Positions 32,106-41,551 are shown, numbered from the stretch's first letter. The stretch: 64,000 nt of DNA from WHSW01 sp963742205 (GCA_963742205.1 CAVUKZ010000007.1:1-64000), one strand, 5' to 3'. The notes: a model not told the origin generated them from the sequence alone. Numbers and translations are program-made.

Positions 32106-32660
32106 ATGGAGGAGTCACTCGTCGAGGACATCGACGACCTCGGCCCCGCCACATGCGAGTTCGAGGTCGGCGACAACGTCGTCTATCCACACCATGGCGC
32201 CGGGGTCGTGCTGAAGCGGGAATCGCGGGACATGATGGGGGAGTCCAAGGACTACCTCACGATCAAGATCCTGCACAACGACATGACGGTCATGGTTCCG
32301 TGCGAGAACGCTCACCGCGCGGGCCTGCGACGGGTGATCGATGAGGACGCGGTACGGCGCGTGATCGACGTGCTCACCGGCGAGGTGTCGGAGATGCCGA
32401 AGAACTGGAACCGCCGGTTCAAGTACAACCGCGAGAAGATCAAGACGGGCGACGTCTACGAGCTCGCCGAGGTCGTTCGCAACCTCGCGATCCGCGAGTG
32501 GGAGAAGGGCCTCTCGACCGGCGAGAAGCAGATGTACACCAGGGCGAAGAAGATCCTCGCCTCGGAGTTCATGTACGCGCTCGACAAGGACGAGGAAGGC
32601 GCCGAGGAGTACATCGACGAGCTGCTGGAGGAGCGTTTCGGCGCCAAGACCACGGCCTGA
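32106..32660 (+). CDS. carD: CarD-family transcriptional regulator
   Basis: Binds the RNA polymerase beta subunit and stabilises open complexes at stable-RNA and housekeeping promoters. N-terminal Tudor-like RID (FEVGDNVVYPHHGAGVV), C-terminal helical DNA-binding domain with EMPKNWNRRFKYN containing the Trp that wedges at the -10 upstream edge. 184 residues, slightly longer than mycobacterial CarD through an acidic N-terminal extension and acidic tail. AATTGAGGAGGCAGAC provides a ribosome site. Confidence 0.95.
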   Translation: MEESLVEDIDDLGPATCEFEVGDNVVYPHHGAGVVLKRESRDMMGESKDYLTIKILHNDMTVMVPCENAHRAGLRRVIDEDAVRRVIDVLTGEVSEMPKNWNRRFKYNREKIKTGDVYELAEVVRNLAIREWEKGLSTGEKQMYTRAKKILASEFMYALDKDEEGAEEYIDELLEERFGAKTTA

Positions 32661-32667
32661 GGGTCGA

Positions 32668-33390
32668 GTCCACGCAGCCGCCCTGATCGCGGCCGCCGGT
32701 TCCGGAGAGAGGCTCGGAGCCGGCGGCCCGAAGGCGCTCGTGGAGGTCGCCGGCCGCCCGCTGCTCGGCTGGTCCCTGGCGGCGTTTCGCGCCGCGAACG
32801 CGGTCGCCCTGGTGGTCGTCGCGGCCCCGCCCGGCCACGAGGTCGAGGTCGAGCGGATCGCCGGCGAGGTCGCCGGCAGGCCGGGCGAGCCGGGTGCGTT
32901 TCACCCAGTCGTCGTCACGGGCGGCGAGTCCCGGGTCGCCTCGGTCGGCCACGCGCTCGCCGAGGTGCCCGCATCGGCCGAGCTCGTCGCCGTCCACGAT
33001 GCGGCGCGCCCGCTGGTGACGCCGGGGCTGATCAAGTCCCTGTTCGACCGGCTCGACGCGACCCCCGAGGCGGCCGGGGTGATCGCGGCGACCCCGGTGA
33101 CCGACACGGTGAAACGGGCCTCCGCCGAGGGCGGCGAGATCGTCGCCACCGAGGCGCGCGAGGGGCTCTGGGCGGCGCAGACGCCGCAGGTGTTCCGCGC
33201 CGAGCCGCTGCGGGCCGCCCATGATGCCGCGCCGGCCGACGGCTCAGGCGCCACGGACGACGCGATGCTGATCGAGGCGGGAGGGGGAACGGTTCTGATC
33301 GAGCCCTCGCCGCCGGAGAACCTGAAGCTCACGACGCCCGCGGACCTGCGCCTGGCCGAGCTGCTGCTCGCCGAGCGGTCGGCCGGCTAG
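32668..33390 (+). CDS. ispD: 2-C-methyl-D-erythritol 4-phosphate cytidylyltransferase
   Basis: MEP-pathway step joining CTP to MEP. ALIAAAGSGERLGAGGPKALVEV is the nucleotide loop, VHDAARPLVTPGLI the catalytic region, VTDTVKRA and TDDAMLIEAGGG the C-terminal motifs. The start is unclear: the conserved loop begins near 32680, yet no ATG, GTG or TTG lies in frame between carD and 32740. GTG 32740 would delete the loop. A base error near 32660 or a non-standard start is likely. ispF is three genes downstream. Confidence 0.9.
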   Translation, partial: VHAAALIAAAGSGERLGAGGPKALVEVAGRPLLGWSLAAFRAANAVALVVVAAPPGHEVEVERIAGEVAGRPGEPGAFHPVVVTGGESRVASVGHALAEVPASAELVAVHDAARPLVTPGLIKSLFDRLDATPEAAGVIAATPVTDTVKRASAEGGEIVATEAREGLWAAQTPQVFRAEPLRAAHDAAPADGSGATDDAMLIEAGGGTVLIEPSPPENLKLTTPADLRLAELLLAERSAG

Positions 33391-33557
33391 CGCCGCAGCA
33401 GCACCCAGACCAGGGTCGCCGCGAAGGCGAGCTGGCCGAAGGTGAGCGCGTGGCCGAAGTTGGCGGCGCCGAGGGCGGCGGCGATGGCCGTCGCGGCAGC
33501 GGTCGCGCCGAGGAGCGTCGCGAGGTCGGTGAGCGTGCGGTGACCCGTTCGCCTCAC
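33387..33557 (-). CDS. Tiny two-helix membrane protein coupled to DUF389 gene
   Basis: 56 residues from GTG 33557, overlapping the DUF389 stop (GTGA). A short basic N-terminus (RRTGHRTL) precedes two hydrophobic helices (LATLLGATAAATAIAAAL and LTFGQLAFAATLVWVLL). Function unknown; probably a small partner of the DUF389 protein. Confidence 0.5.
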   Translation of the reverse strand: MRRTGHRTLTDLATLLGATAAATAIAAALGAANFGHALTFGQLAFAATLVWVLLRR

Positions 33558-34564
33558 TTCGCCACCGGCATCTTCTTGGGCGATCGCCGGCTGCGGCCGA
33601 CCGGCAGACCGGCCTGCTCGCGGGCGGAGTCCTGTAGGTGGGCGCGGCGCCGCTTCACGTAGATCAGCCGCTCGACGAACAGTGTCCCGACGCCGGCGAG
33701 CACGATCGCGGTCAGGTTGAGCACGAGCTGCAGGAGGGCTCCGCGGAATTCGCCCCACTCCCCGTACGCGGCCGCGACGCCGATGTTCGCCGCGGCCGGG
33801 ATCGTCGTGACCGAGACCAGGACGCCGATCAGAGCTCCGGACTTCGCCGAGGTGAGCGAGAGCATCCCGGCGGCGCCGGCGACGAACGCGACGATGAACG
33901 AGAACGCGTCCGGCTTGGAGATGAAGTCGGTGAGCGGGTGCTCGCCGACCACGAAGTCCCCCGGGGTGAGGTCCGTGCGCCCGGATCACGAGCGCGAACA
34001 GCAGCGCGGCGATGATCCCAACGGGGAACCCGATCGACGAGGGCGCGGGCCGACCGCCGGGCCACGTCGCGCGGCGCTGGACGATCGCGACGCAGAGCCC
34101 CGCGATCGGCCCGAACTCCGGGCCGACGATCATCGCGCCGACGATCAGGATCGGGGAGTCGAGAAAGATGCCCACCGACGCGATCAGGCAGGCGGCGCCA
34201 TGAACGCCAGGAAGACGCCGTTGAGCTCGGTGTTCTCCGACGTCCGCGACTCGACCTCCTCCCAGACCACGGCGTCGCCCGGGTGGCCCTCGGCGGCGCT
34301 CACGGCGGCTGTCGCGGCCGCCGAGATCGCGGAGTCGATGTGCTCGATCGCGATCGATCCCTCGCGGTCGACGTCGAGCTCGCGCAGGTCGGAGACGATG
34401 ACGCTGGCGTCCTCGCGGGCGACGTCACAGAGGATCACGTCGCCCTCGGGCTTGCGGGCAACGCGCTCGAGGTAGACGAGGTTGCAGACCGACGGGCTGT
34501 TCTCGAGCAGGTCGAGGACGTGCTCGGACTGATAGGCCGGGACCACGATCCGCATGTGGACCAT
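33554..34564 (-). CDS. DUF389 membrane protein, frameshifted
   Basis: An N-terminal cytoplasmic ferredoxin-like part (VVPAYQSEHVLDLLENSPSV, ILCDVAREDASVIVSDL) precedes six or so helices including LDSPILIVGAMIVGPEFGPI, the most conserved DUF389 segment, and KSGALIGVLVSVTTIPAAAN. Frame changes near 34190 and 33980. Function of the family is unknown. ATG 34564 or 34555 are possible starts; only 25 bases separate it from the divergent PHP gene. Confidence 0.75.
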
Positions 34565-34589
34565 GCCAGGAAGTATCTACGCTGCGGCG

Positions 34590-35415
34590 GTGCGCACCGA
34601 TTACCACGTTCATCTGCGCCCCGACGAGCTCGACGCGACCCCGGCCGGCTACTTCACCGAGGCAAACGTCGAGCGCTATCTCGAGGCGGCCGCGGAGGCG
34701 CGGGATCGCCGAGCTCGGCGCCTCCGAGCACATCCACCGCTTCACGCAGGCGCTCGACATCTGGCAGCACCCGTTCTGGGTCGAGCAGGCGCAGGACGAC
34801 CTCGGCGCCTACTGCGACTTCGTCGCCCAGACGCCGCTGAAGCTGGGGATCGAGATGGACTTCGTCCCCGGGCGCGAGGATCGGATCGCTGCCGTGCTCG
34901 ACTCGCAGCCCTTCGACTACGTGATCGGCTCGGTGCACTTCGTCGGCGACTTCGCCGTCGACGACGACGCCTACGACATCTGGTCGCGCGAGTCCGACCC
35001 CGACCGGCTGTGGCGGCGGTATTTCGAGACCCTTGCCGAGGCGGCACGGAGCGGTCTCTACGACGTCCTCGCCCACCCCGACCTGGTCAAGATGTGGGGC
35101 AGCGAGCGGCCGCGCCCCACCCGCGACCCGCGGTTTCACTACGAGCCCGCGGTCGAGGCGATCGCGGAGACCGGCGTCGCCGTCGAGGTCTCGACCGCGG
35201 GCTGGCGCAAGCAGGTCGCCGAGCTCTATCCGGCCGACGCCTTCGCGGCGATGTGCGTCGACGCGGGGGCCGCGTTCGCGCTGTCGTCCGACGCTCACGT
35301 GCCCGCGGACGTCGGCCGCGACTACGATCGCGCCGTGGAGGTGATGCGCGGCTGGGGGATCGGCGAGATCTGCGTCTTTGAGGCGCGCGAACGCCGGCTG
35401 GAGCCGCTGGCATGA
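34590..35415 (+). CDS. PHP-domain histidinol-phosphatase-like hydrolase, one frameshift
   Basis: Trinuclear-metal phosphoesterase. DYHVHLRPDE gives the HxH motif; ASEHIHRF, GIEMDFVPGRE, IGSVHFV, VLAHPDL and LSSDAHVP hold further metal ligands. About 275 residues, typical for HisK-type histidinol phosphatases. One frame change near 34700 joins EARIAELGASEH. TACGCT 6 bases before the GTG. The stop overlaps the ispF start (ATGA). Substrate not proven. Confidence 0.8.
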
Positions 35416-35876
35416 ACGGCGGCGGGCGGGTCGGAATCGGCTACGACAGCCATCGGTTCGCGGCCGGCCGCCGGCTGGTGCTCGGCGGGGTCGAGATCGA
35501 GCACGAGCTCGGGCTCGAGGGGCACTCCGACGCCGACGTCCTCACGCACGCGGTGATCGACGCCGTGCTCGGGGCCGCGGGCCTCGGCGACCTCGGCACC
35601 CACTTCCCGCCGGACGACGAGACCTGGCGCGACGCGGACTCGCTCGATCTGCTTCGCACGGTCGTCGGCATGATCGGCGGGGCGGTTGCGAATGTGGACG
35701 CGACCGTCATCTGCGAGGCGCCGCGGCTCGGCGACGACCGAGCGCAGATGGAGCGCAACCTGACCGACGTCCTCGGTGCTCCCGTGAGCGTGAAGGCGAC
35801 CACCAACGAGGGGATGGGGTTCACGGGTCGCGGCGAGGGCATCGCCTGCATAGCGGTGGCGCTCGTGGGCACCTAA
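35412..35876 (+). CDS. ispF: 2-C-methyl-D-erythritol 2,4-cyclodiphosphate synthase
   Basis: Cyclises CDP-ME 2-phosphate in the MEP pathway; homotrimer. Metal ligands Asp12, His14 and His46 in GIGYDSHRF and DVLTHAVIDA; C-terminal KATTNEGMGFTGRGEGI. 154 residues. Separated from ispD by the DUF389 and PHP genes, whereas they are adjacent in mycobacteria. Confidence 0.95.
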   Translation: MNGGGRVGIGYDSHRFAAGRRLVLGGVEIEHELGLEGHSDADVLTHAVIDAVLGAAGLGDLGTHFPPDDETWRDADSLDLLRTVVGMIGGAVANVDATVICEAPRLGDDRAQMERNLTDVLGAPVSVKATTNEGMGFTGRGEGIACIAVALVGT

Positions 35877-35896
35877 CCGCAATAGATTCTGGGGTG

Positions 35897-37546
35897 ATGA
35901 TCTTCGATAGACCCCTCTCGCTCGCGCGCAGAGTCAAGCTCGGCTCGCTCGGCACGCTTCCCGACGTTCCCTTCAACCTGAAGACGCTCGCCGAGGCCGG
36001 CGTCATCCGCCCGATCCGGCCCGACAAGCTGGCGCGGATCGCGCGCGAGCTCGCGCGCTGGGGCGCCTCGCCCGCGGCGGGGATCACCGGGGCCGCGATC
36101 ATGCGCGGTGACGACGAGGGGCTCGCCGACGAGGCGGGCTCGCTCACCTTCGGCGAGCTTCACCTGCGCTCCAACGCGCTCGCCCGCGCCCTGCGCGAGC
36201 GGGGCGTGCGGCCCGGAGACGGCGTGGCGATCATGGCCCGCAACCACCGCGGCTTCGTCGACGCGACGCTCGCGATCGCCAAGCTGGGCGCGAACGGGCT
36301 CTACATGAACACCGCCTTCTCAGGGCCGCAGCTCGTCGACGTGATGGAGCGCGAGGGACCGGCGGCGCTGATCTACGACGAGGAGTTCTCCGACCTGCTC
36401 GGTGAGGCCAAGGAGGACACGCGCCGGTTCATCTCCTGGGCCACCGACGGCCCGAGCCCGGATCCGACGACGGACGAGTTGATCGAAGCGGCCGCCGACG
36501 ACGACCTCGAGCCGCCGGACGAATCGAGCCGCTTCATCATCCTCACCTCGGGCACGACCGGGACGCCGAAGGGCGCTCAGCGCGGCCAGCCCGACTCGCT
36601 GAGCCCGCTGGCGGCGATGTTCTCGCGGATCCCGCTGCGCGCGGGGGAGAAGACGATGATCGCGGCGCCCCTGTTTCACTCCTGGGGCTTCGCCCACTTC
36701 CTGCTGGGGCTCTCGCTGAGCTCGACCTACGTCCTGCAGCGAAAGTTCGACCCCGAGCGGACGCTGGAGGCGATCGAAGAGCACGGGGCGACGGCGCTCG
36801 TGGTGGTGCCGGTGATGATGCAGCGGATCCTCCAGCTGCCGGAGGAGACGCTCGCGCGGTACGACCTGCCGACGCTGCGCGTGGTGGCCGCGAGCGGCTC
36901 GGCGCTGCCGGGCCCGCTGGCCGAGAAGTGGATGGACCACTTCGGCGACAACCTCTACAACCTCTACGGCTCCACCGAGGTGGCGTGGGCGACGATCGCC
37001 ACCCCCGAGGATCTGCGCGCGGCCCCGGGCACGGCCGGCAAGCCGCCACGCGGGACGATCGTGAAGATCGTCGACAGCGAGGGCAACGGTGAGGTGCCGC
37101 CGGGCGAGACCGGGCGCATCTTCGTCGGCAACGACATGGCGTTCGAGGGCTATACGGGGGGTGGCGGCAAGGACGTCTACGACGGGCTGCTGTCGTCCGG
37201 CGACGTCGGCCACTTCGATCAGGACGGCCGGCTGTTCATCGACGGCCGCGACGACGAGATGATCGTCTCCGGCGGCGAGAACGTGTTCCCGCGCGAGGTC
37301 GAGGACCTGCTCGCCGGCCACGACGCGGTGAAGGAGGTCGCGGTCATCGGCGTCGACGACGAGGAGTTCGGCCAGCGGCTGAAGGCGTTTGTGGTCGTGG
37401 TCGACGAGGGCGCGATCGACGAGGACGGGGTCAAGTCCCACGTGAAGCAAAACCTCGCCCGCTACAAGGTCCCGCGCGAGGTCGAGTTCCTGGACTCGCT
37501 GCCGCGCAACGCCACCGGCAAGGTCCTCAAGCGCGAACTCACCTGA
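35897..37546 (+). CDS. Acyl-CoA synthetase (AMP-binding, class I adenylate-forming)
   Basis: Activates a fatty or other carboxylic acid to its CoA ester. P-loop-like ILTSGTTGTPKGAQRG, YNLYGSTEVAWA, GLLSSGDVGHFDQDGRLFIDGR, DDEMIVSGGENVFPREVE and the C-terminal RNATGKVLKREL with the catalytic Lys. 549 residues. TAGATT 8 bases before ATG. It resembles the Mycobacterium FadD2/FadD12 type of long-chain synthetase; the chain length is inference. Confidence 0.88.
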   Translation: MIFDRPLSLARRVKLGSLGTLPDVPFNLKTLAEAGVIRPIRPDKLARIARELARWGASPAAGITGAAIMRGDDEGLADEAGSLTFGELHLRSNALARALRERGVRPGDGVAIMARNHRGFVDATLAIAKLGANGLYMNTAFSGPQLVDVMEREGPAALIYDEEFSDLLGEAKEDTRRFISWATDGPSPDPTTDELIEAAADDDLEPPDESSRFIILTSGTTGTPKGAQRGQPDSLSPLAAMFSRIPLRAGEKTMIAAPLFHSWGFAHFLLGLSLSSTYVLQRKFDPERTLEAIEEHGATALVVVPVMMQRILQLPEETLARYDLPTLRVVAASGSALPGPLAEKWMDHFGDNLYNLYGSTEVAWATIATPEDLRAAPGTAGKPPRGTIVKIVDSEGNGEVPPGETGRIFVGNDMAFEGYTGGGGKDVYDGLLSSGDVGHFDQDGRLFIDGRDDEMIVSGGENVFPREVEDLLAGHDAVKEVAVIGVDDEEFGQRLKAFVVVVDEGAIDEDGVKSHVKQNLARYKVPREVEFLDSLPRNATGKVLKRELT

Positions 37547-37609
37547 CCGGATTCTGCCCGCCGCCAGCGGGTAGGCACGTGGAGGCGAAGCCGACGAGGA
37601 GGTTCACAC

Positions 37610-37951
37610 ATGCCGCCACGTGGAGTTAAGAAGGGCACCAAGCGCGCTCGCCAGTACGAGCGCGTGAAGGAGAGCGAGAAGCGGGCCGGGCGCTCGGAGA
37701 GCCGCGCCGAGGAAATTGCCGCGCGGACGGTGAACAAGGAGAAGGCCCGCGCGGGCGAGTCGCGCACCCGTTCGCGCAGCTCGACGTCCGACATCTCGTC
37801 GGGCCGCCGCGGCGGCAAGCGCTCCGGGAGCGGGCCGGGCGGGCGCACCCGCGAGCAGCTCTACAACGACGCGAAGAAGCTCAACATCGAGGGTCGCTCG
37901 AAGATGAGCAAGCGCCAGCTCCTGGCGGCCGTCAACCGCAAAGGCGGCTGA
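37610..37951 (+). CDS. Small basic protein with Rho-N-like C-terminus
   Basis: 113 residues, very rich in Arg, Lys, Ser and Glu. The middle (AEEIAARTVNKEKARAGES) and SDISSGRRGGKRSGSGP are typical of actinobacterial proteins filed as 'plasmid stabilisation protein'. The last 35 residues (LYNDAKKLNIEGRSKMSKRQ) look like the Rho N-terminal/SAP helix pair that binds nucleic acid. Strong GAGGAGG ribosome site. Probably a nucleic-acid-binding protein; no toxin-antitoxin partner is present. Confidence 0.7.
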   Translation: MPPRGVKKGTKRARQYERVKESEKRAGRSESRAEEIAARTVNKEKARAGESRTRSRSSTSDISSGRRGGKRSGSGPGGRTREQLYNDAKKLNIEGRSKMSKRQLLAAVNRKGG

Positions 37952-37954
37952 GGG

Positions 37955-38449
37955 TCAGGCGGTCGTCGCCTGGCGCGCTGAGCGGCGCCGGGCGGCCTCC
38001 GCCGTACGGTGCTCGTGCTCGACCTGAGTGCGCAGCTGCTGGAGCGAGCGCCGCACGTTGCGGCGGATCGATGGCGCCGCGACCCGCTCGGAGAGATAGC
38101 CGGTGATCCCGGCGCCGGCGACCCCGTAGGCGAAGCGGAACTCGACCCGGGTGCGGTCGCCGCCGACCTCGCGCAGGCGCCAGCGACCCCGCTGGTCGAC
38201 GCCGGTCACCGACGACCAGGCCATGTCGCGCTCGGAGCTGCACTCGACGATCTCCACCAGGCCACCCATCTCGGCCGACCCGACGCGCATCAGCATGCGG
38301 TAGCGGGCTCCGAGCCCGGAGCGTCGCTCGCCGACCACCTCCCAGCGGGTGACTCCCGACATGTAGTGGAGCGCGTTGTCGGGGTCCTGCAGGTAGTCCC
38401 AGATCAGCTTCGCCGGCGCCGAGATCACCGTCGACTCACGGATGCGCAT
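37955..38449 (-). CDS. SRPBCC-family lipid/ligand-binding protein
   Basis: 164 residues. STVISAPAKLIWDYLQDPDNALHYM is the START/Bet v1-type opening; strands and the C-terminal helix (VAAPSIRRNVRRSLQQLRTQVE) complete the fold. Start codon overlaps the stop of the upstream acyltransferase gene by one base, so the pair is translationally coupled and may share a lipid role. Confidence 0.8.
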   Translation of the reverse strand: MRIRESTVISAPAKLIWDYLQDPDNALHYMSGVTRWEVVGERRSGLGARYRMLMRVGSAEMGGLVEIVECSSERDMAWSSVTGVDQRGRWRLREVGGDRTRVEFRFAYGVAGAGITGYLSERVAAPSIRRNVRRSLQQLRTQVEHEHRTAEAARRRSARQATTA

Positions 38450-39462
38450 CAGCCGATCACCGGGAAGCGGCGTTCCGCGGCGAGCCCGTCGAGCGCCGTC
38501 TGCATCACGCCGGTGACGTGGTCGTAGATCTCGTCGACGTCCGGTTCAGGGCCGAACTCCGCGCGCAGGTGGATCGGCGGCAGGACCTCGATCGTGATCT
38601 TCGCGGGCAGGGGCAGATGCCCGAGCAGGTCGCCGACGTTCAGCCCCCAGGGAAGCGCGAGCGAGATGGGCAGGACCTTGAGCCGCAGGCTCCGGTCGAC
38701 CCCGGTGACCTTCGCCAGCCAGGCCCCGCGGCTCAAAAAGAGCGCCGTCTCCTGGCCGCCGATGGTCACGACGGGGACGATCGGGACGTCGGCGTTGAGC
38801 GCCAGCCGGATGAAACCCTTGCGGCCGGCGAGGTCGACCTTGTTGCCCTCCCAGGACGGCCGATGGACCTCCCAGTCGCCGCCGGGGAAGACGAGGAGCG
38901 CGGCGCCGGACTCGAGCGCGCGTTCGGCGTGCCTGTGTGAGGCCGCCATCGTCCCGTAGCGCTTCAGCATGCGCCCGAGGGGCGAGGCGAGCACGAGGTT
39001 GTGGGCGAGTTGGTAGAAGGGCCGCTCGACGCCGAAGTAGGTCGAGAAGGCGAGCGGCAGGACCGTGACCTCGGGCGACATGTTGCCGCCGGTGTGGTTG
39101 CCGACCAGGAGCACCGGGCCCTCCTCGGGGACGTTGCCCATGTTGCGGACCTCGGCCCGGTACCAGAGGGTCGCCAGCAGCCAGGCCAGCGGCAGGTTCT
39201 CGCGGACGTAGTCGGGGTCGCGGTCGTCGAGGTCGGCGCTCAGCGCGGCCTGCGCGCCCTTCGCCGCGGCGCCGGCGAGCCGCCCGGCCACCCGGCCGCC
39301 GGCTCCCACCAGGTCCCCCGCCGCGCGGGCGACGCCTCCGGTGCCGGCGCGGGCCGCGGAACCGAGCGGGCGCAGCAGGGCCTCGGGCCCCCCGCCGTTC
39401 GTCCCCTCCCCGTGGGACGAGCCGTTGCGCTTCGCCTGCTCTCCCATCGCGGGCTCGGCCAT
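38449..39462 (-). CDS. Lysophospholipid acyltransferase-family protein
   Basis: 337 residues. An Ala/Gly-rich N-terminal region (PLGSAARAGTGGVARAAGDL) precedes the acyltransferase core: LLVGNHTGGNMSPEV (catalytic His, with Glu in the Asp position), LLVFPGGDWE and VPIVPVVTIGGQE. This resembles the diacylglycerol/phytyl-ester acyltransferase branch more than classic PlsC. ATG 39462 was chosen because TATGAT lies 7 bases before it; ATG 39474 is the alternative. Confidence 0.78.
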   Translation of the reverse strand: MAEPAMGEQAKRNGSSHGEGTNGGGPEALLRPLGSAARAGTGGVARAAGDLVGAGGRVAGRLAGAAAKGAQAALSADLDDRDPDYVRENLPLAWLLATLWYRAEVRNMGNVPEEGPVLLVGNHTGGNMSPEVTVLPLAFSTYFGVERPFYQLAHNLVLASPLGRMLKRYGTMAASHRHAERALESGAALLVFPGGDWEVHRPSWEGNKVDLAGRKGFIRLALNADVPIVPVVTIGGQETALFLSRGAWLAKVTGVDRSLRLKVLPISLALPWGLNVGDLLGHLPLPAKITIEVLPPIHLRAEFGPEPDVDEIYDHVTGVMQTALDGLAAERRFPVIG

Positions 39463-39542
39463 GGCGGCGATCATAGACCCGCAACGGCGGCGAATCGCCG
39501 GTGCGCGACCTCGTCGGGCATGGCGCGACTAGCATCGCACCC

Positions 39543-40895
39543 GTGCGCGAGATCAGGATCAGGGACACGCTTGGCGGCGAGCTGACGCCGCTCGTGCCGC
39601 GGGACCCGCCGCGGGTGGGGATCTACGCATGCGGGCCGACGGTGTACTCCCGGATCCACGTCGGCAACGCGCGGGCGTTCGCGGTCCCGATGCTGCTGCG
39701 GCGCTTCCTCGCCCACGAGGGCTTCGAGCCCACCGTGGTCATCAACGTCACCGACGTCAACGACAAGATCTACGACGCGGCGCGCGCCGAGGGGGTGCCT
39801 TCGGCCGAGCAGGCGCGGCGGATGATCGACGCCTACGTCGAGGACACCGACCGCCTGGGACTCGGGCGACCCGACGCCGAGCCCCGGGCGACCGCGACGA
39901 TCGCCGAGATCGTCGAGCTGATCGAGGCGCTGATCGAGGGCGGGCACGCCTACGAGTCGGGAGGCGACGTCTACTTCCGGGTTCGCAGCTTCGACGGCTA
40001 CGGCAAGCTCTCCAACCGCGATCCCGACGAGATGGACCAGGGCGAGGAGGCGGGGAGCGCGCAGCTCAAGGAGAGCCCGCTGGACTTCGCGCTCTGGAAG
40101 GCGCGTAAGGAGGGCGAGGACGAGTTCTGGCCCTCCCCCTGGGGCGACGGGCGGCCAGGCTGGCACATCGAGTGCTCGGCGATGGCCGAGAAGCTGCTCG
40201 GCGCCGACTTCGAGATCCACAGCGGTGGGTCGGACCTGATCTTTCCTCATCACGAGAACGAGATCGCGCAGACGGAGGCCGCCCGCGGCGTGCCCTTGGC
40301 GCGGATCTGGATGCACAACGGCATGGTCCGCACCGACGCCGAGAAGATGTCGAAGTCGGTCGGCAACATCTTCCAGCTCGGCGAGGCGATCGACACCTAC
40401 GGGGCCGAGGCGCTGCTGGCGTTTCTCACCGCCGGCCACTACCGCCAGCCGATCGAGTTCTCTCCCGACGCGCTGGAGCAGGCCGGGGCGCGGGTCGAGC
40501 GGCTGCGCAACTTCCTGGCCGAGGCGCCCGTCGGCGGCGAGCGCGATCCGTTCGTCGCCGAGCGGCGCGAGGAGTTCCTCGACGCGCTCGCGGCTGACTT
40601 CAACACGCCGAAGGCGTGGGCGGCGCTCTTCGAGCTCGTCGCCGAGGGCAACCGCCGGCCCCTGCCCGGCGCGCGCGAGGCGCTCATCGAGTTGCTCCCG
40701 CTGCTCGGGCTCGAGTCCCTGCTGGAGGCCGGGGACGGCCCCGATGCGGAGGCCGAGGGTCTGCTGGCCGAGCGCGAGCGAGCCCGCGCCGAGCGCGACT
40801 TCGAAGCCGCCGACCGCATCCGCGACCAGCTCGCCGAGCTCGGCTGGCAGGTCCGCGACGCGCCCGAGGGCGCGCGCCTCGTTCGCAGGGGGTGA
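39543..40895 (+). CDS. cysS: Cysteinyl-tRNA synthetase
   Basis: Charges tRNA-Cys. GIYACGPTVYSRIHVGNARA holds a zinc Cys and the HIGH variant HVGN; GWHIECSAMA and FPHHENEIAQ hold other zinc ligands; KMSKSVGN is intact. GTG 39543 gives 450 residues. TAGCAT 7 bases before the start. Ends overlapping the rlmB GTG. Confidence 0.95.
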   Translation: MREIRIRDTLGGELTPLVPRDPPRVGIYACGPTVYSRIHVGNARAFAVPMLLRRFLAHEGFEPTVVINVTDVNDKIYDAARAEGVPSAEQARRMIDAYVEDTDRLGLGRPDAEPRATATIAEIVELIEALIEGGHAYESGGDVYFRVRSFDGYGKLSNRDPDEMDQGEEAGSAQLKESPLDFALWKARKEGEDEFWPSPWGDGRPGWHIECSAMAEKLLGADFEIHSGGSDLIFPHHENEIAQTEAARGVPLARIWMHNGMVRTDAEKMSKSVGNIFQLGEAIDTYGAEALLAFLTAGHYRQPIEFSPDALEQAGARVERLRNFLAEAPVGGERDPFVAERREEFLDALAADFNTPKAWAALFELVAEGNRRPLPGAREALIELLPLLGLESLLEAGDGPDAEAEGLLAERERARAERDFEAADRIRDQLAELGWQVRDAPEGARLVRRG

Positions 40896-41551
40896 GCTCG
40901 ACGGACGTCGTCTACGGCAAGCGGCCGGTCGCCGAGGCGGAGCGGGGGAGACGCCGTGTTCGCCGCGTCTGGCGCGCGCCGGAAACCGACGCGGCCGAGC
41001 TCACCCGGCTCGCCGGCTCACCCGACCACCAGGGCGTGGTCGCCGAGGTCGACCCGTACCCCTATGCGGACGCCGACGCGCTGCTCGAGCAACCCGATGC
41101 GCTGATCGTCGCGCTCGACCGGATCCAGGATCCGCAGAACCTCGGCGCGATGGCGCGCTCGGCCGAGGCCGCGGGCGCCACCGGGCTGGTGATCCCCAGC
41201 CGCCGCTCGGCGAGCGTGACCCCCGCCGCCGCCAAGGCCTCCGCCGGGGCGGTCGAGCACCTGCGGATCGCGCGCACCAACCTCGCGGAGTTCCTGAGCC
41301 GCGCGAAGGACGCCGGCGCCTGGGTCTACGGCGCCGAGGCCAACGCCGAGGCTCCGTACACCCAGGTCGACCTCACCGGCAAGCTCGTCCTGGTGCTGGG
41401 CAGCGAGGGCAAGGGCCTGCGCCGCCTGGTCGCCGAGCGCTGCGACGCGCTGATCTCGATCCCGGTGCGAGGGCGCGTCGCCTCGCTGAACGTCTCCGCC
41501 GCAGCGGCGGCGCTGCTGTTCGAGGCCGTGCGCCAGCGCGGCCGGGTCTAG
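40892..41551 (+). CDS. rlmB: 23S rRNA 2'-O-methyltransferase (SPOUT/TrmH)
   Basis: Predicted Gm2251 methylation in 23S rRNA. N-terminal substrate domain (VVYGKRPVAEA), then SPOUT knot motifs: DRIQDPQNLGAMARSAEAAG, LVLVLGSEGKGLRRL and IPVRGRVASLNVSAAAA. 219 residues, shorter N-terminal part than E. coli RlmB. Order cysS-rlmB as in mycobacteria. Confidence 0.9.
   Translation: MSSTDVVYGKRPVAEAERGRRRVRRVWRAPETDAAELTRLAGSPDHQGVVAEVDPYPYADADALLEQPDALIVALDRIQDPQNLGAMARSAEAAGATGLVIPSRRSASVTPAAAKASAGAVEHLRIARTNLAEFLSRAKDAGAWVYGAEANAEAPYTQVDLTGKLVLVLGSEGKGLRRLVAERCDALISIPVRGRVASLNVSAAAAALLFEAVRQRGRV

Noticed and set aside
37610..37951. Plasmid stabilisation or toxin-antitoxin gene
   Set aside because: The common name is historical; no partner gene, no toxin fold, and only a nucleic-acid-binding-like C-terminus.
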